Assembly: GCA_035575095.1 (NCBI GenBank)
Contig: DATLYF010000008.1
Span: forward strand, 1-50,800
Length of the DNA: 50,800 nt
Direction of reading: 5' to 3'
From: DATLYF01 sp035575095
GTDB taxonomy: Bacteria; Pseudomonadota; Gammaproteobacteria; Competibacterales; Competibacteraceae
Position numbers and translations under genes: made by a program
Part shown: one piece after another, positions 24,400-35,183 of the stretch
How the letters are laid out: every line of letters begins with the position of its first letter
Position numbering within the stretch: the first letter of the stretch is position 1
The notes under the pieces: model-generated
Told to the model about the DNA's origin: nothing
The model's database searches: none
The model's input: the letters and a program-made list of their open reading frames with translations, nothing else

Positions 24400-27123
24400 A
24401 TGACCGCAACCAAACCCCTGCTGCTGGTGGACGGCTCCGCCTATCTCTACCGCGCCTTCCACGCCCTGCCGCCACTCAGCACCCGCGCCGGCCAGCCCAC
24501 CGGGGCGGTTTTCGGGGTCGCCAACATGCTGCGCAAGCTGCGCGACACCTTCCAGCCGGAGTACATGGCGGTGGTGTTCGACGCCCCGGGCAAGACCTTC
24601 CGCGACGAGCTGTTCGAGCAATACAAGGCCCATCGTCCGCCCATGCCCGATGCGCTGCGCGCCCAGATCGAGCCGCTGCTGGCCCTGGTCAAGGCGCTCG
24701 GCCTGCCGTTGCTGCGCATCCCTGGCGTCGAGGCCGACGATGTCATCGGCACCCTAGCCAGGCGCGCCGAGGCCCAAGGTCTGCCGGTGCTGATCGCCAG
24801 TGGCGACAAGGATATGGCGCAACTGGTCAACGAGCACATCCATCTCTACGACGGCATGAAGGATGTGCGCTATGATCCGGCCGGGGTGGAGGCTAAGTTC
24901 GGCGTGCCGCCGGCGCTGATCATCGACTACTTGGCGCTGATGGGCGATACCTCCGACAACATCCCCGGCATCGACGGCGTCGGTCCCAAGACGGCTGCCA
25001 AATGGTTGCAAGAATATGGCTCCTTGGACAACCTGGTAGCCCACGCCGACGAGATCAAGGGCAAGATCGGCGAGAAGCTGCGCGCCGGCCTGTCCATACT
25101 GCCCCTCTCCCGCCAGCTCGCCACCATCCACTGCGCGCTCGACCTGAAGCTTTCGCTGGAGGACCTGCGCCCCGCTGCCCCGGACGTGGCAGCGCTGCGC
25201 GAGCTGTACCGCCAGCTGGAGTTCCGCACCTGGCTGCGGCAACTGGAAGAAGAAGCCCCGGCCGGCGACGCCTCCACTGCCGCCCCGCCCGGTTCCGCTG
25301 GTGCACCCGAGCGCGATTACCGCACCATCCTCAGCCGCGCCGAGCTGGACGCGTGGCTGGCCAAACTCGGGCAAGCCGAGCTCATCGCCTTCGACACCGA
25401 GACCACCAGCCTGGACTACATGCGCGCCGAGATCGTCGGCGTGTCCTTCGCCGTGGAGCCGGGCCGGGCTGCCTATGTGCCGTTGGCCCACGACTACCCC
25501 GGCGCCCCTGCGCAGCTCGAGCGCCAGGCGGTATTGGAGGCGCTGCGCCCGCTGCTGGAGGACCCCGAGCGGCCCAAGCTCGGCCAGCACGCCAAGTACG
25601 ACTGGCATGTGCTGCGCCACCACGGCATCGAGCTCAGGGGCATCGCTCACGACAGCATGTTGGAGTCCTACGTGCTCAACTCCACGGCGAGCCGCCACGA
25701 CATGGACTCGCTGGCCGAATACTACCTCGGCATGCGCACCATCCGCTACGAGGACATCGCCGGCAAGGGCGCCAAGCAGATCGGCTTCAGCCAGGTGGAG
25801 ATCGAGCGCGCCACCGCTTACGCTGCCGAGGACGCCGATGTCACCCTGCGCCTGCACCGCACCCTGTGGCCAAAGCTGCAGGAGGAACCGCGCCTGGCCA
25901 GGCTCTACCAGGAACTGGAAATTCCCCTGATCCCGGTGCTGGGCAAGATGGAGCACGTCGGGGTCAGGGTCGATGCCCGGCTGCTCAAGCAGCACAGCCA
26001 GGAGCTGGCCAAGCGCATGCTGGAGCTGGAACGGGCGGCCTTCGACCTGGTCGGCCACGACTTCAATCTGGGCTCGCCCAAGCAGTTGCAGCAAGTGCTG
26101 TTCGACGAGCTGCGCCTGCCGGTGCTGAAGAAGACTCCCACCGGCCAGCCCTCTACCGACGAGGGCACGCTGGAGGAGCTGGCCCTGGACTTCCCCCTGC
26201 CCAAGCTGATCCTGGAACACCGCAGTCTGAGCAAGCTCAAGTCCACCTACACCGACAAGCTGCCGGAGCAGATCAACCCGCGCACCGGGCGGGTGCACAC
26301 CTCCTACCACCAGGCGGTGACCAGCACCGGGCGGCTGTCCTCGTCCGACCCCAACCTGCAGAACATCCCGGTGCGCACCGCCGAGGGCCGGCGCATCCGC
26401 CAGGCCTTCGTCGCCCCGCCAGGCCATGTCATCGTCGCCGCCGACTACTCGCAGATCGAGCTCCGGATCATGGCCCACCTCTCCGGCGATGCGGGCCTGC
26501 TACGCGCCTTCGCCGAGGGCGTCGACATCCATCGCGCCACCGCCGCCGAGGTGCTCGGCCTGAGCCCCGCCGAGGTCAGCGACGAGCAGCGCCGCGCCGC
26601 CAAGGCCATCAACTTCGGCTTGATCTACGGCATGTCCGCCTTCGGTCTGGCGCGCCAGCTCGGCATCCCCCAGGGCGAGGCCAAGCGCTATGTGGATCTC
26701 TACTTCACCCGCTATCCCGGGGTGAAGGCGTTCATGGAGGCCACCCGCGCCCAGGCCGCCGAGCAGGGCTACGTCGAGACCCTCTACGGTCGCCGCCTCT
26801 ACGTCCCCGAGATCCGCGACCGCAACCCCACCCGCCGCGCCGCTGCCGAGCGCACCGCCATCAACGCGCCGATGCAGGGCACCGCCGCCGATATCATCAA
26901 GCGCGCCATGCTCGCCGTGGACCGCTGGCTGACGGAATCCGGCCTGGAGCAGCACGCGCGCATGATCATGCAGGTGCACGATGAGCTAGTCTTCGAGGTG
27001 GCGGAGAGCTATGCGGAGGCGGTGAAGACCGGGCTGCGCGAGCACATGGCCGGAGCGGCCCGGCTTGCGGTGCCGCTGGTGGTGGATGTAGGGGTGGGAG
27101 GGAATTGGGAGGAGGCGCATTGA
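24400..27123 (+). CDS. polA: DNA polymerase I
   Basis: A 907-residue three-domain enzyme. The 5'-3' exonuclease is at about residues 1-300 (LLLVDGSAYLYRAFHALPPL, GVEADDVIGTLA, GDTSDNIPGIDGVGPKTA). The 3'-5' exonuclease at about 310-510 keeps its acidic residues (IAFDTETTSLDYM, HDSMLESYVLN), so proofreading should be active. In the polymerase domain, motif A is DYSQIELRIMAHLSGD, motif B is RRAAKAINFGLIYGMSAFG and motif C is QVHDELVFE. The ATG at 24400 gives the conserved N-terminus; the frame from 24340 would include the promoter region. Confidence 0.97.
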   Translation: MTATKPLLLVDGSAYLYRAFHALPPLSTRAGQPTGAVFGVANMLRKLRDTFQPEYMAVVFDAPGKTFRDELFEQYKAHRPPMPDALRAQIEPLLALVKALGLPLLRIPGVEADDVIGTLARRAEAQGLPVLIASGDKDMAQLVNEHIHLYDGMKDVRYDPAGVEAKFGVPPALIIDYLALMGDTSDNIPGIDGVGPKTAAKWLQEYGSLDNLVAHADEIKGKIGEKLRAGLSILPLSRQLATIHCALDLKLSLEDLRPAAPDVAALRELYRQLEFRTWLRQLEEEAPAGDASTAAPPGSAGAPERDYRTILSRAELDAWLAKLGQAELIAFDTETTSLDYMRAEIVGVSFAVEPGRAAYVPLAHDYPGAPAQLERQAVLEALRPLLEDPERPKLGQHAKYDWHVLRHHGIELRGIAHDSMLESYVLNSTASRHDMDSLAEYYLGMRTIRYEDIAGKGAKQIGFSQVEIERATAYAAEDADVTLRLHRTLWPKLQEEPRLARLYQELEIPLIPVLGKMEHVGVRVDARLLKQHSQELAKRMLELERAAFDLVGHDFNLGSPKQLQQVLFDELRLPVLKKTPTGQPSTDEGTLEELALDFPLPKLILEHRSLSKLKSTYTDKLPEQINPRTGRVHTSYHQAVTSTGRLSSSDPNLQNIPVRTAEGRRIRQAFVAPPGHVIVAADYSQIELRIMAHLSGDAGLLRAFAEGVDIHRATAAEVLGLSPAEVSDEQRRAAKAINFGLIYGMSAFGLARQLGIPQGEAKRYVDLYFTRYPGVKAFMEATRAQAAEQGYVETLYGRRLYVPEIRDRNPTRRAAAERTAINAPMQGTAADIIKRAMLAVDRWLTESGLEQHARMIMQVHDELVFEVAESYAEAVKTGLREHMAGAARLAVPLVVDVGVGGNWEEAH

Positions 27124-27136
27124 ATTTCAGTTCAAA

Positions 27137-27340
27137 TTGGAAGGCGGCATGCTCGAAATCTACGATCCGGCCGCCGACCGCTGGAGTCGTGGTACCGCCC
27201 TCCCGCACGCGGTCCATCACGCCGCGGCCGTGGGGTTGAACGGCAAGCTCTATGGCCTCGGCGAGTATATCGAGGGCTGGACCCCGCCCGATGCGGTCTA
27301 CGAATACGACCCAGCCAGCGTTCGCTGGCGCCCGCTGGCG
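27137..27340 (+). pseudogene. Kelch-repeat protein fragment
   Basis: The frame reads LEIYDPAADRWSRGTALPHA, VHHAAAVGLNGKLYGLGEYI, then YEYDPASVRWRPLA. This is about one and a half kelch blades (YDP-x3-W and the H-AAAV-x-GKLY-x-(G/E) pattern). There is no signal peptide and no full propeller. The frame ends within 10 codons of the second blade. It begins 14 bases after the polA stop and is a scrap of a deleted gene. Confidence 0.6.
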
Positions 27341-27344
27341 TGGC

Positions 27345-27401
27345 GGGCTGCGGCCGATTCACCGCGATAGAGCAGCGGCAGCTCCACGTTCTCCAAGGAG
27401 C
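27345..27401 (-). pseudogene. MacB/LolD-type ABC ATPase fragment
   Basis: The minus strand encodes GSLENVELPLLYRGESAAA, which matches the stretch after the Q-loop of MacB/LolD-family ATPases (T-x-LENVELPL-x-YRG). No Walker A, signature or Walker B motif flanks it. Together with the adjacent kelch scrap it shows that 27124-27487 is a graveyard of gene ends and not a functional intergenic region. I see no promoter or terminator there. Confidence 0.45.
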
Positions 27402-27487
27402 CGCTCGACCCCATGTAGCGGCCGCCATCCCTGGCGGCAAGATCCAGGCACCGGCGTGTTCGGCCGGCGCGGGTCACAGCGGGCGGC

Positions 27488-28119
27488 TCATCCCCGTCCC
27501 AGCCGTGCACACAATGCCCGGGCCTCGCGCTCGATGCCGGCCCAGTCGCCGGCCTCCAGGCGCGCCTGGCCGGTCAGCCAGGAGCCGCCCACGCACAGCA
27601 CGTTGGGCAGGGCCAGATAGTCGGCGGCGCTGGCGGCGGTGATGCCGCCGGTGGGGCAGAAGCGCAGCTCCGGAAAGGGGCCGGCCAGGGCCTTGAGCAT
27701 GGGGATGCCGCCGGCCTGCTCGGCGGGGAAGAACTTCAGCGTGGTGTAGCCGTGCTGGATGGCCAGCATGGCCTCGGAGGCGGTGGCAATGCCGGGCAGC
27801 CAGGGCAGCGCCCCCGCCGCCGCGGCCAGCGCCTCGGTGAAGCCAGGGCTGACGGCGAACAGGGCGCCGGCGTCGCGGGCCTGGGCGAACTGCCCGGCCT
27901 GCACCACCGTACCCACGCCCACCAGAGCCCCGGGCACCTCGTTGCGGATGGCCGCTACCGCCTCCAGCGCCGCCGGCGTGCGCAGCGTCACCTCCAGCAC
28001 CGGCAGGCCGCCCTGCACCAGGGCGCGAGCGAGCGGCACCGCCCACTCCGGCTGCTCGATCACCAGCACCGGGATCAGCGGCGCCCGGCTCAGGATGGCC
28101 TCCATGTTGGAACCCCTAG

Positions 28120-28123
<4 letters not shown>
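27488..28123 (-). CDS. eda: KDPG/KHG aldolase
   Basis: A 211-residue class I aldolase. The Schiff-base lysine is K130 in YTTLKFFPAE and the catalytic glutamate is E44 in PVLEVTLRT. GGITAASAADYLALPNVLCV follows. It splits KDPG to pyruvate and glyceraldehyde-3-phosphate. Its ATG overlaps the edd TGA by four bases and is preceded by GAGGAGG, so the two genes are coupled. It also serves the aldonate locus at 5.9-14.3 kb, which ends at KDPG. Confidence 0.95.
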
Positions 28124-29976
<1,853 letters not shown>

Positions 29977-30013
29977 GATGGGTACGCCCCGTGGTGGCGA
30001 TGGACGAAATCAA

Positions 30014-30028
30014 TGTAGCAAAACTACA
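30014..30028. promoter_or_regulatory. HexR box near edd
   Basis: TGTAGCAAAACTACA is a 15-bp palindrome fitting the HexR consensus TGTAR-N5-YTACA. It lies 38 bases upstream of the edd start. HexR binds such sites until KDPG accumulates. Confidence 0.85.
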
Positions 30029-30124
30029 ATGTCAGGTAAACCTTTCTCACCTAGGGCCCGGCGTTGTTATGAAAGATTCAGAAAAATCCACAAAGAGAAG
30101 GGCTAGGCAAGCCCGCAGCAAAAA

Positions 30125-30139
30125 TGTAGTATCACTACA
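30125..30139. promoter_or_regulatory. HexR box near zwf
   Basis: TGTAGTATCACTACA is a second 15-bp HexR palindrome, 29 bases upstream of the zwf start and 97 bases from the first box. The regulator gene is the last gene of the zwf operon, which gives feedback control. Confidence 0.85.
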
Positions 30140-30167
30140 AACCCGTGTCATAGCCCAGACCCCTACC

Positions 30168-31655
30168 ATGAGCGCCAACACCACTACCGCTACCCCTACG
30201 CCCCCCTTCGATCTGGTGCTGTTCGGTGGCACCGGCGACCTGGCCATGCGCAAGCTGCTGCCGGCGCTGTACCAAGCCCACCGCGATGGCGTTCTGCACC
30301 CGGAAGGGCGCATCATCGCCGCGGCTCGCAGCGAGCTGGATACCGAGGGCTTCCGCAACATGGCCAGCGAGCGCTGCCGCGAGCACATCCGCGCGGAGTT
30401 CTTCCAGGACGCGGTGTGGAACGAGTTCCTGCAGCGCCTCGTCTACCTGCAGGTGGATGCCCGCCAGAGCGAGCACTTCCGCGAACTGGCCGCGCTGCTG
30501 GAGCCCTATCCGCAGCGCGTGCGGGTGTTCTACCTGTCGACCGGACCGGACCTGTTCGCCCCCATCTGTCAGCACATCGCCGCGGCCAACCTGGTCACCT
30601 CCCTGGCACGGGTGGCGGTGGAGAAGCCCCTGGGCCATGACCTGGCCTCGGCCAAGGCCATCAACGATCTCCTCGCCGCCGTCTTCCCCGAGCCGCAGAT
30701 CTACCGCATCGACCACTACCTGGGTAAGGAGACGGTGCAGAATCTGATGGCGCTGCGCTTCGGTAACACCTTCTTCGAGCCGCTGTGGCAGCGCGGCTGG
30801 GTCAGCCATGTGCAGATCACCGTGGCCGAACACATCGGCGTGGAGGGACGTGGCGAGTTCTACGACCACACCGGCGCGCTGCGCGACATGGTGCAGAACC
30901 ATCTGCTGCAGACCCTGTGCATCGTGGCCATGGAACCGCCCACCAGCATGGACCCAGACGCGGTGCGCAACGAGAAGCTCAAGGTCCTGCACGCGCTCAA
31001 GCCGATCACCGCCCACGAAGTCTCCACCCTCACCGTGCGCGGCCAGTACCGCGCCGGCGCCAGCCGCGGCGTGCCGGTGCCGGGTTACCGCGAGGAGCCG
31101 GGCATCCCTGCCGACAGCCTGACCGAGACCTTCGTCGCCCTCAAGGCCGAGCTCAACAACTGGCGCTGGGCCGGCGTGCCCTTCTACCTGCGCACCGGCA
31201 AGCGGCTGCAGGAGCGCGTCACCGAGATCGTCATCTACTTCCGCCAAGTGCCGGTGTCGATCTTTCCCAGCGCCGGTGGCATCCTGCCTGAGCCCAACCG
31301 CTTGGTGATCCGGCTGCAGCCGGAGGAGTCGGTGAAGCTGTACATGATGGCCAAGGAGCCCGGCGACGGCATGCGCCTGAAGCCGGTGCACCTCAATCTG
31401 GATTTCGCCACCACCTTCAAGACCCGCAAGGTGGAGGCCTACGAACGCCTGCTGCTGGACGTGCTGCGCGGGCGCCCGACCCTGTTCCTGCGCCGCGATG
31501 AGCTGGAAGCGGCCTGGCGTTGGGTCGAGCCCATCCTGCACGCCTGGGCCGACAGCGGCGAGCCGCCCAAGCCCTATACCGCCGGCAGTTGGGGTCCGGC
31601 CGCCTCCAGCGCGCTGATCAGCCGCGACGGCTTCTCCTGGCACGAGGAGAGCTGA
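30168..31655 (+). CDS. zwf: Glucose-6-phosphate 1-dehydrogenase
   Basis: A 495-residue enzyme. The coenzyme motif is FGGTGDLAMRKLLPALYQ and the substrate-binding signature is RIDHYLGKETVQNL with the catalytic histidine in FYDHTGALRDMVQNH. It makes 6-phosphogluconolactone and NAD(P)H. I chose the ATG at 30168, just after the HexR box; the frame runs 59 codons further up through the operator. No strong ribosome site is visible. It leads the zwf-pgl-glk-hexR operon. Confidence 0.96.
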   Translation: MSANTTTATPTPPFDLVLFGGTGDLAMRKLLPALYQAHRDGVLHPEGRIIAAARSELDTEGFRNMASERCREHIRAEFFQDAVWNEFLQRLVYLQVDARQSEHFRELAALLEPYPQRVRVFYLSTGPDLFAPICQHIAAANLVTSLARVAVEKPLGHDLASAKAINDLLAAVFPEPQIYRIDHYLGKETVQNLMALRFGNTFFEPLWQRGWVSHVQITVAEHIGVEGRGEFYDHTGALRDMVQNHLLQTLCIVAMEPPTSMDPDAVRNEKLKVLHALKPITAHEVSTLTVRGQYRAGASRGVPVPGYREEPGIPADSLTETFVALKAELNNWRWAGVPFYLRTGKRLQERVTEIVIYFRQVPVSIFPSAGGILPEPNRLVIRLQPEESVKLYMMAKEPGDGMRLKPVHLNLDFATTFKTRKVEAYERLLLDVLRGRPTLFLRRDELEAAWRWVEPILHAWADSGEPPKPYTAGSWGPAASSALISRDGFSWHEES

Positions 31656-31685
31656 GTCTTGGAGTCCCCCTGGAACGTTGAGCCC

Positions 31686-32378
31686 ATGCCCGACATCCAC
31701 TGTTTCGACACGCCCGCCGCCCTGGAGCAGGCCCTCGCCGAGCAGATCGCCGCGGCGCTCGGCGCCGGCGTGGCAAGCCGCGGCGCCGCCGCCCTGGTGG
31801 TCTCCGGCGGGCGCACGCCGATCGCGCTGTTCCAGCGCCTCGCCGCCCGCGCCGACGTGCCCTGGGCCCAGGTGCACATCACCCTGGCCGACGAGCGCTG
31901 GCTGAGCCCGCAGCATGCGGACAGCAACGAGCGTCTGGTGCGCGAGCATCTGCTCGCGGGGCCGGCCGCCGCCGCCCGCTTCACCGGCCTGTGGACCGGC
32001 GCCCCCAGCCCGGAGGCCGGTCAGGCCGAGGCCGAGGCGCGCCTCTCGAGCCTGCCCCGCCCCTTCGACGTGGTGCTGCTCGGCATGGGTGACGACGGCC
32101 ACACCGCCTCGCTGTTCCCCAGCGCTCCGGAGCTGGACGCGGGGCTCACAACGGAGCGGCTGTGTCTGGCCCTCCACCCCAGCAGCGTGCCGCAACCGCG
32201 CCTCAGCCTGAGCCTCAAGGCACTGCTGGACAGCCGCCAGGTGCTACTGCATCTCGTCGGCCCAACCAAATGGCGCGTACTCCAGGAGGCCCTGCGTCCG
32301 GGGCCGGTGCAGCAACTGCCGGTACGCGCCGTGCTGCAAGCCAACCATCCGTCCTGCCATGTCTACTGGTCATCCTGA
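31686..32378 (+). CDS. pgl: 6-phosphogluconolactonase
   Basis: A 230-residue DevB-type lactonase with ALVVSGGRTPIALFQRLA near the N-terminus, LADERWLSPQHADSNERLVR and LLGMGDDGHTASLFP. It hydrolyses the zwf product to 6-phosphogluconate. Its ATG is 30 bases after zwf. Its last 20 bases overlap the glk start, which points to coupled translation. Confidence 0.95.
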   Translation: MPDIHCFDTPAALEQALAEQIAAALGAGVASRGAAALVVSGGRTPIALFQRLAARADVPWAQVHITLADERWLSPQHADSNERLVREHLLAGPAAAARFTGLWTGAPSPEAGQAEAEARLSSLPRPFDVVLLGMGDDGHTASLFPSAPELDAGLTTERLCLALHPSSVPQPRLSLSLKALLDSRQVLLHLVGPTKWRVLQEALRPGPVQQLPVRAVLQANHPSCHVYWSS

Positions 32379-33330
32379 AAACTATCCCGGCCTGGTCATC
32401 GATATCGGCGGCACCCACATCCGCCTGGCCCGCATCAGCGCCCCCGGCGCTGCCTGTGAGCAACTGGCGGTGTACCACTGCGCCGATTTTCCCGATCTGG
32501 AATCGGCCATCGCCCGCTACCTGGCAGAGCAACCCGGACCGCAGCCGCGCAGCGCCGCCATCGCTACCGCCAACCCGGTGACTGGCGATCTGGTCAAGCT
32601 CACCAACCAGGACTGGTGCTTCTCCATCGCCGCCACCCGGGAGCGCCTGGGACTGAAGCGGCTGATGGTAGTCAACGACTTCACCGGCCTGGCCCTGGCC
32701 CTGCCGCACCTCGGCCCCGGCGAGCTACGCCAGGTGGGTGGCGGCGAGCCGGTGCCGGGTGCGGCCAAGGCCCTGCTCGGCCCCGGCACCGGCCTCGGCG
32801 TATCCGGCCTGGTGCCCACTCCGGACGGGCACTGGGCACCGCTGGCCGGCGAGGGCGGTCATGTCAGCTTCGCCCCGGCCGACGCGCGCGAGCTGGAGAT
32901 CCTACGCCTGTTGTGGCGGCAGCATCCCCACGTCTCGGCCGAGCGCCTCATCTCGGGCGGCATGGGGCTGCAGAATCTGTACGCCACCCTGGCCGAGCTC
33001 AACGGCGTGGCGGCCGAACCGCTCGATCCGGTGAGCATCGTGGCGCGTGGTGTGGATGGCTCCGATGCCTTGTGCGGCGAGGTGCTGGATACGCTCTGTG
33101 CCATGCTCGGCAGCGTCGCCGGCGATCTCGCCCTGACCCTGGGCGCGCGCGGCGGCGTGTACATCGGTGGCGGCATCGTGCCGCGCCTGGGCGCGCGCTT
33201 CGACCGTTCGGCCTTCCGCACTCGCTTCGAAGCCAAGGGCCGCTTCCGCGACTACCTGGCGACCATCCCCTGCTATGTCATCACCGCTGCCACCCCGACC
33301 CTGCTCGGGGTGGCCGATCTGTTGGAGTAA
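32359..33330 (+). CDS. glk: Glucokinase
   Basis: A 323-residue bacterial glucokinase (PF02685 type). Features are GLVIDIGGTHIRLARIS near the N-terminus, VVNDFTGLALALP, LGPGTGLGVSGLV, GEGGHVSFAP and GGVYIGGGIVPRLG. It phosphorylates glucose for entry into the zwf/edd route. It overlaps pgl by 20 bases and is followed by hexR after 21 bases. Confidence 0.95.
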   Translation: MSTGHPENYPGLVIDIGGTHIRLARISAPGAACEQLAVYHCADFPDLESAIARYLAEQPGPQPRSAAIATANPVTGDLVKLTNQDWCFSIAATRERLGLKRLMVVNDFTGLALALPHLGPGELRQVGGGEPVPGAAKALLGPGTGLGVSGLVPTPDGHWAPLAGEGGHVSFAPADARELEILRLLWRQHPHVSAERLISGGMGLQNLYATLAELNGVAAEPLDPVSIVARGVDGSDALCGEVLDTLCAMLGSVAGDLALTLGARGGVYIGGGIVPRLGARFDRSAFRTRFEAKGRFRDYLATIPCYVITAATPTLLGVADLLE

Positions 33331-33351
33331 CCCCAGGTGGAGGGCGCGGCC

Positions 33352-34185
33352 ATGCTCAACCGCATCGAGAACCTGAAAGCCAAACTGCGCCGCTCCGAAC
33401 GCAAGGTGGCGGAGTGGGTACTGGCCCGCCCCCAGGCCGCGATCCAGGCGCCGATCGCCAATGTTGCCGCCCAGGCCGGGGTGAGTGAGCCGACGGTGAT
33501 CCGCTTCTGCCGGGCGCTGGGCTGCGAGGGTTTCCAGGAATTCAAGCTCAAGCTGGCACAGAGCCTGGCCGCCGGCGTGCCCTACGTGCACCAGGAAGTG
33601 CTGGACGGCGACCGCGGCGCCGATCTGGTGGCCAAGGTCTTCGACAGCGCCAGCGCCGCCATCCTGCGCGCCCGCGACCGCCTCGATCCCAAGGCCGTGG
33701 ACCGGGCCGTGGAACTGCTGGCCAACGCCCGCTCCATCCAGTGCTACGGTCACGGCGCCTCCGGCATCGTCGCCCAGGATGCGCAACACAAGCTGTTCCG
33801 CTTGGGGGTGCCGGTGGTGGCCTATTCCGATCCGCACGTGCACAGCATGGCCGCGGCCCTGCTGGAGCCAGGCGATGTGGTCATCGCCATCTCCCACAGC
33901 GGGCGCAGCAAAGACCTGCTGCACAGCGCACGCCTGGCCCTGGAGGCCGGCGCGGCGGTCATCGCCATGACCGCCGCCGGTTCACCGCTGGCGGAACTGG
34001 CCACGGTGTGTCTGGATTCGGGCGTGGAAGAAGACACCCGCACCTACATCCCCATGACCTCGCGCCTGGCCGACCTGGCCATCGTCGATGTGCTAGCAGT
34101 GGGCGTGGCGCTGCGCCGCGGTCCCGCGTTGCGCGAGCGGCTGGAGAAGAGCAAGCGCATCATCACCGAGAAGTATCTCGGCTAG
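33352..34185 (+). CDS. hexR: HexR transcriptional regulator, RpiR family
   Basis: A 277-residue regulator. The N-terminal helix-turn-helix (residues about 1-77) has LRRSERKVAEWVLARP and GVSEPTVIRFCRALGCEGFQ. The C-terminal SIS domain has CYGHGASGIVAQDAQHKL and ISHSGRSKDLLHSA and binds KDPG. It controls the Entner-Doudoroff genes through the two boxes at 30.0-30.1 kb. I chose the ATG at 33352 (MLNRIENLKAKL) over a GTG five codons earlier. It converges with lysR, with seven bases between the stops. Confidence 0.94.
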   Translation: MLNRIENLKAKLRRSERKVAEWVLARPQAAIQAPIANVAAQAGVSEPTVIRFCRALGCEGFQEFKLKLAQSLAAGVPYVHQEVLDGDRGADLVAKVFDSASAAILRARDRLDPKAVDRAVELLANARSIQCYGHGASGIVAQDAQHKLFRLGVPVVAYSDPHVHSMAAALLEPGDVVIAISHSGRSKDLLHSARLALEAGAAVIAMTAAGSPLAELATVCLDSGVEEDTRTYIPMTSRLADLAIVDVLAVGVALRRGPALRERLEKSKRIITEKYLG

Positions 34186-34192
34186 CGCGCGC

Positions 34193-35110
34193 TCAATCCC
34201 CGTCGGTCGCCAGCTCACCCTCGGCCGCCAGCTCGTTGCGCAGCCACTGGCGGAAGGCCAGCACTTCCGGCTTGCGCGTCAGCTCCCGCGGGATGATGAG
34301 GAAATGCCCGCCGTGGCTGGGCATGGTCAGCGGATGGGCCTGTCGCAACCGCCCGTCGCGCAGCGCGAACTTGAGCAGCAGCGAGCGCGCCAGCAGCAAC
34401 CCCAGGCCGGCCTGGGTCGCCTCCAGCGCCACCTGGGTGCTGTCGCATTCCAGCAGCGGCAGCGGCCGCGCCAGCTCCACCCCGGCATGGCGGAACCACT
34501 GCGGCCAGCCCTCGCCGCGGTAGCCCATGACGCCGATCAGCGGCAGTTTGAGCAGCGCCGCCGGATTCTCTGGCACGGGATGGCGTGCCAGAAACTCGGG
34601 GCTGGCCACCACCATCCAGTGCTCGCGGGTCAGGCGCTCGACCTGACGCCCGGCGCTGTCGCCGTAGCTGTTGGCGATCTCCAGATCGATGCCGCCCACT
34701 GGCTGCTCGTTGGGCCAGGGGTTGACCGTCATGCGCAGCCGTAGGCCAGGGTGACGGGCATACAGGCGCGGCAGGCGCGGTGCCAGCCAGCTCAGGGCGA
34801 AACTCACCCCGACCCGCAGACGGATCAGGTTCTGATCGCCGCCCCCGAACAGCTCGCACATGCCATCCCACAGACTGGTCAGCGCACTGTTGACCAGCGG
34901 CCAATAGGCACGGCCGGCCTCGGTCAGTTCCATGCGCTGGCCCTGGCGGCGCAGCAGGCGCACGCCGCAGCGGTCCTCCAAGGACTTGAGCTGCTGGCTC
35001 ACCGCCGCCGAGGTCACCCCCAGCTCGTCGGCGGCCTTGACCAGGCTGCCGAGCCGGGCGGCGGCCTCGAAGGCGCGCAGGGCATTGAGCGATGGCAGAT
35101 CTTTGTTCAT
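34193..35110 (-). CDS. LysR-family regulator (GcvA/AmpR-like)
   Basis: A 305-residue, apparently intact LysR protein. The helix-turn-helix is at residues about 6-65 (LNALRAFEAAARLGSLVKAA, TSAAVSQQLKSLEDRCGVRL), followed by a full effector domain (RVGVSFALSWLAPRLPRLYA, LEIANSYGD). The subgroup resembles GcvA. It sits directly after the broken CoA-transferase, whose frame continues through it in another register. A target cannot be deduced; neighbouring bdhA/CoA-transferase control is possible. The start has only a weak ribosome site. Confidence 0.88.
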   Translation of the reverse strand: MNKDLPSLNALRAFEAAARLGSLVKAADELGVTSAAVSQQLKSLEDRCGVRLLRRQGQRMELTEAGRAYWPLVNSALTSLWDGMCELFGGGDQNLIRLRVGVSFALSWLAPRLPRLYARHPGLRLRMTVNPWPNEQPVGGIDLEIANSYGDSAGRQVERLTREHWMVVASPEFLARHPVPENPAALLKLPLIGVMGYRGEGWPQWFRHAGVELARPLPLLECDSTQVALEATQAGLGLLLARSLLLKFALRDGRLRQAHPLTMPSHGGHFLIIPRELTRKPEVLAFRQWLRNELAAEGELATDGD

Positions 35111-35183
35111 CGGGTTTCGGTGGTATGGCGTAGGGTTCCTGGCGATGCAGCGCATTTCTTGTTTCAGACAAACTTATCACAGC

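Noticed and set aside
34215..35183. Continuation of the CoA-transferase frame to 34215
   Set aside because: It is the lysR coding region read in another register and shows no CoA-transferase features, so it is not listed as coding.
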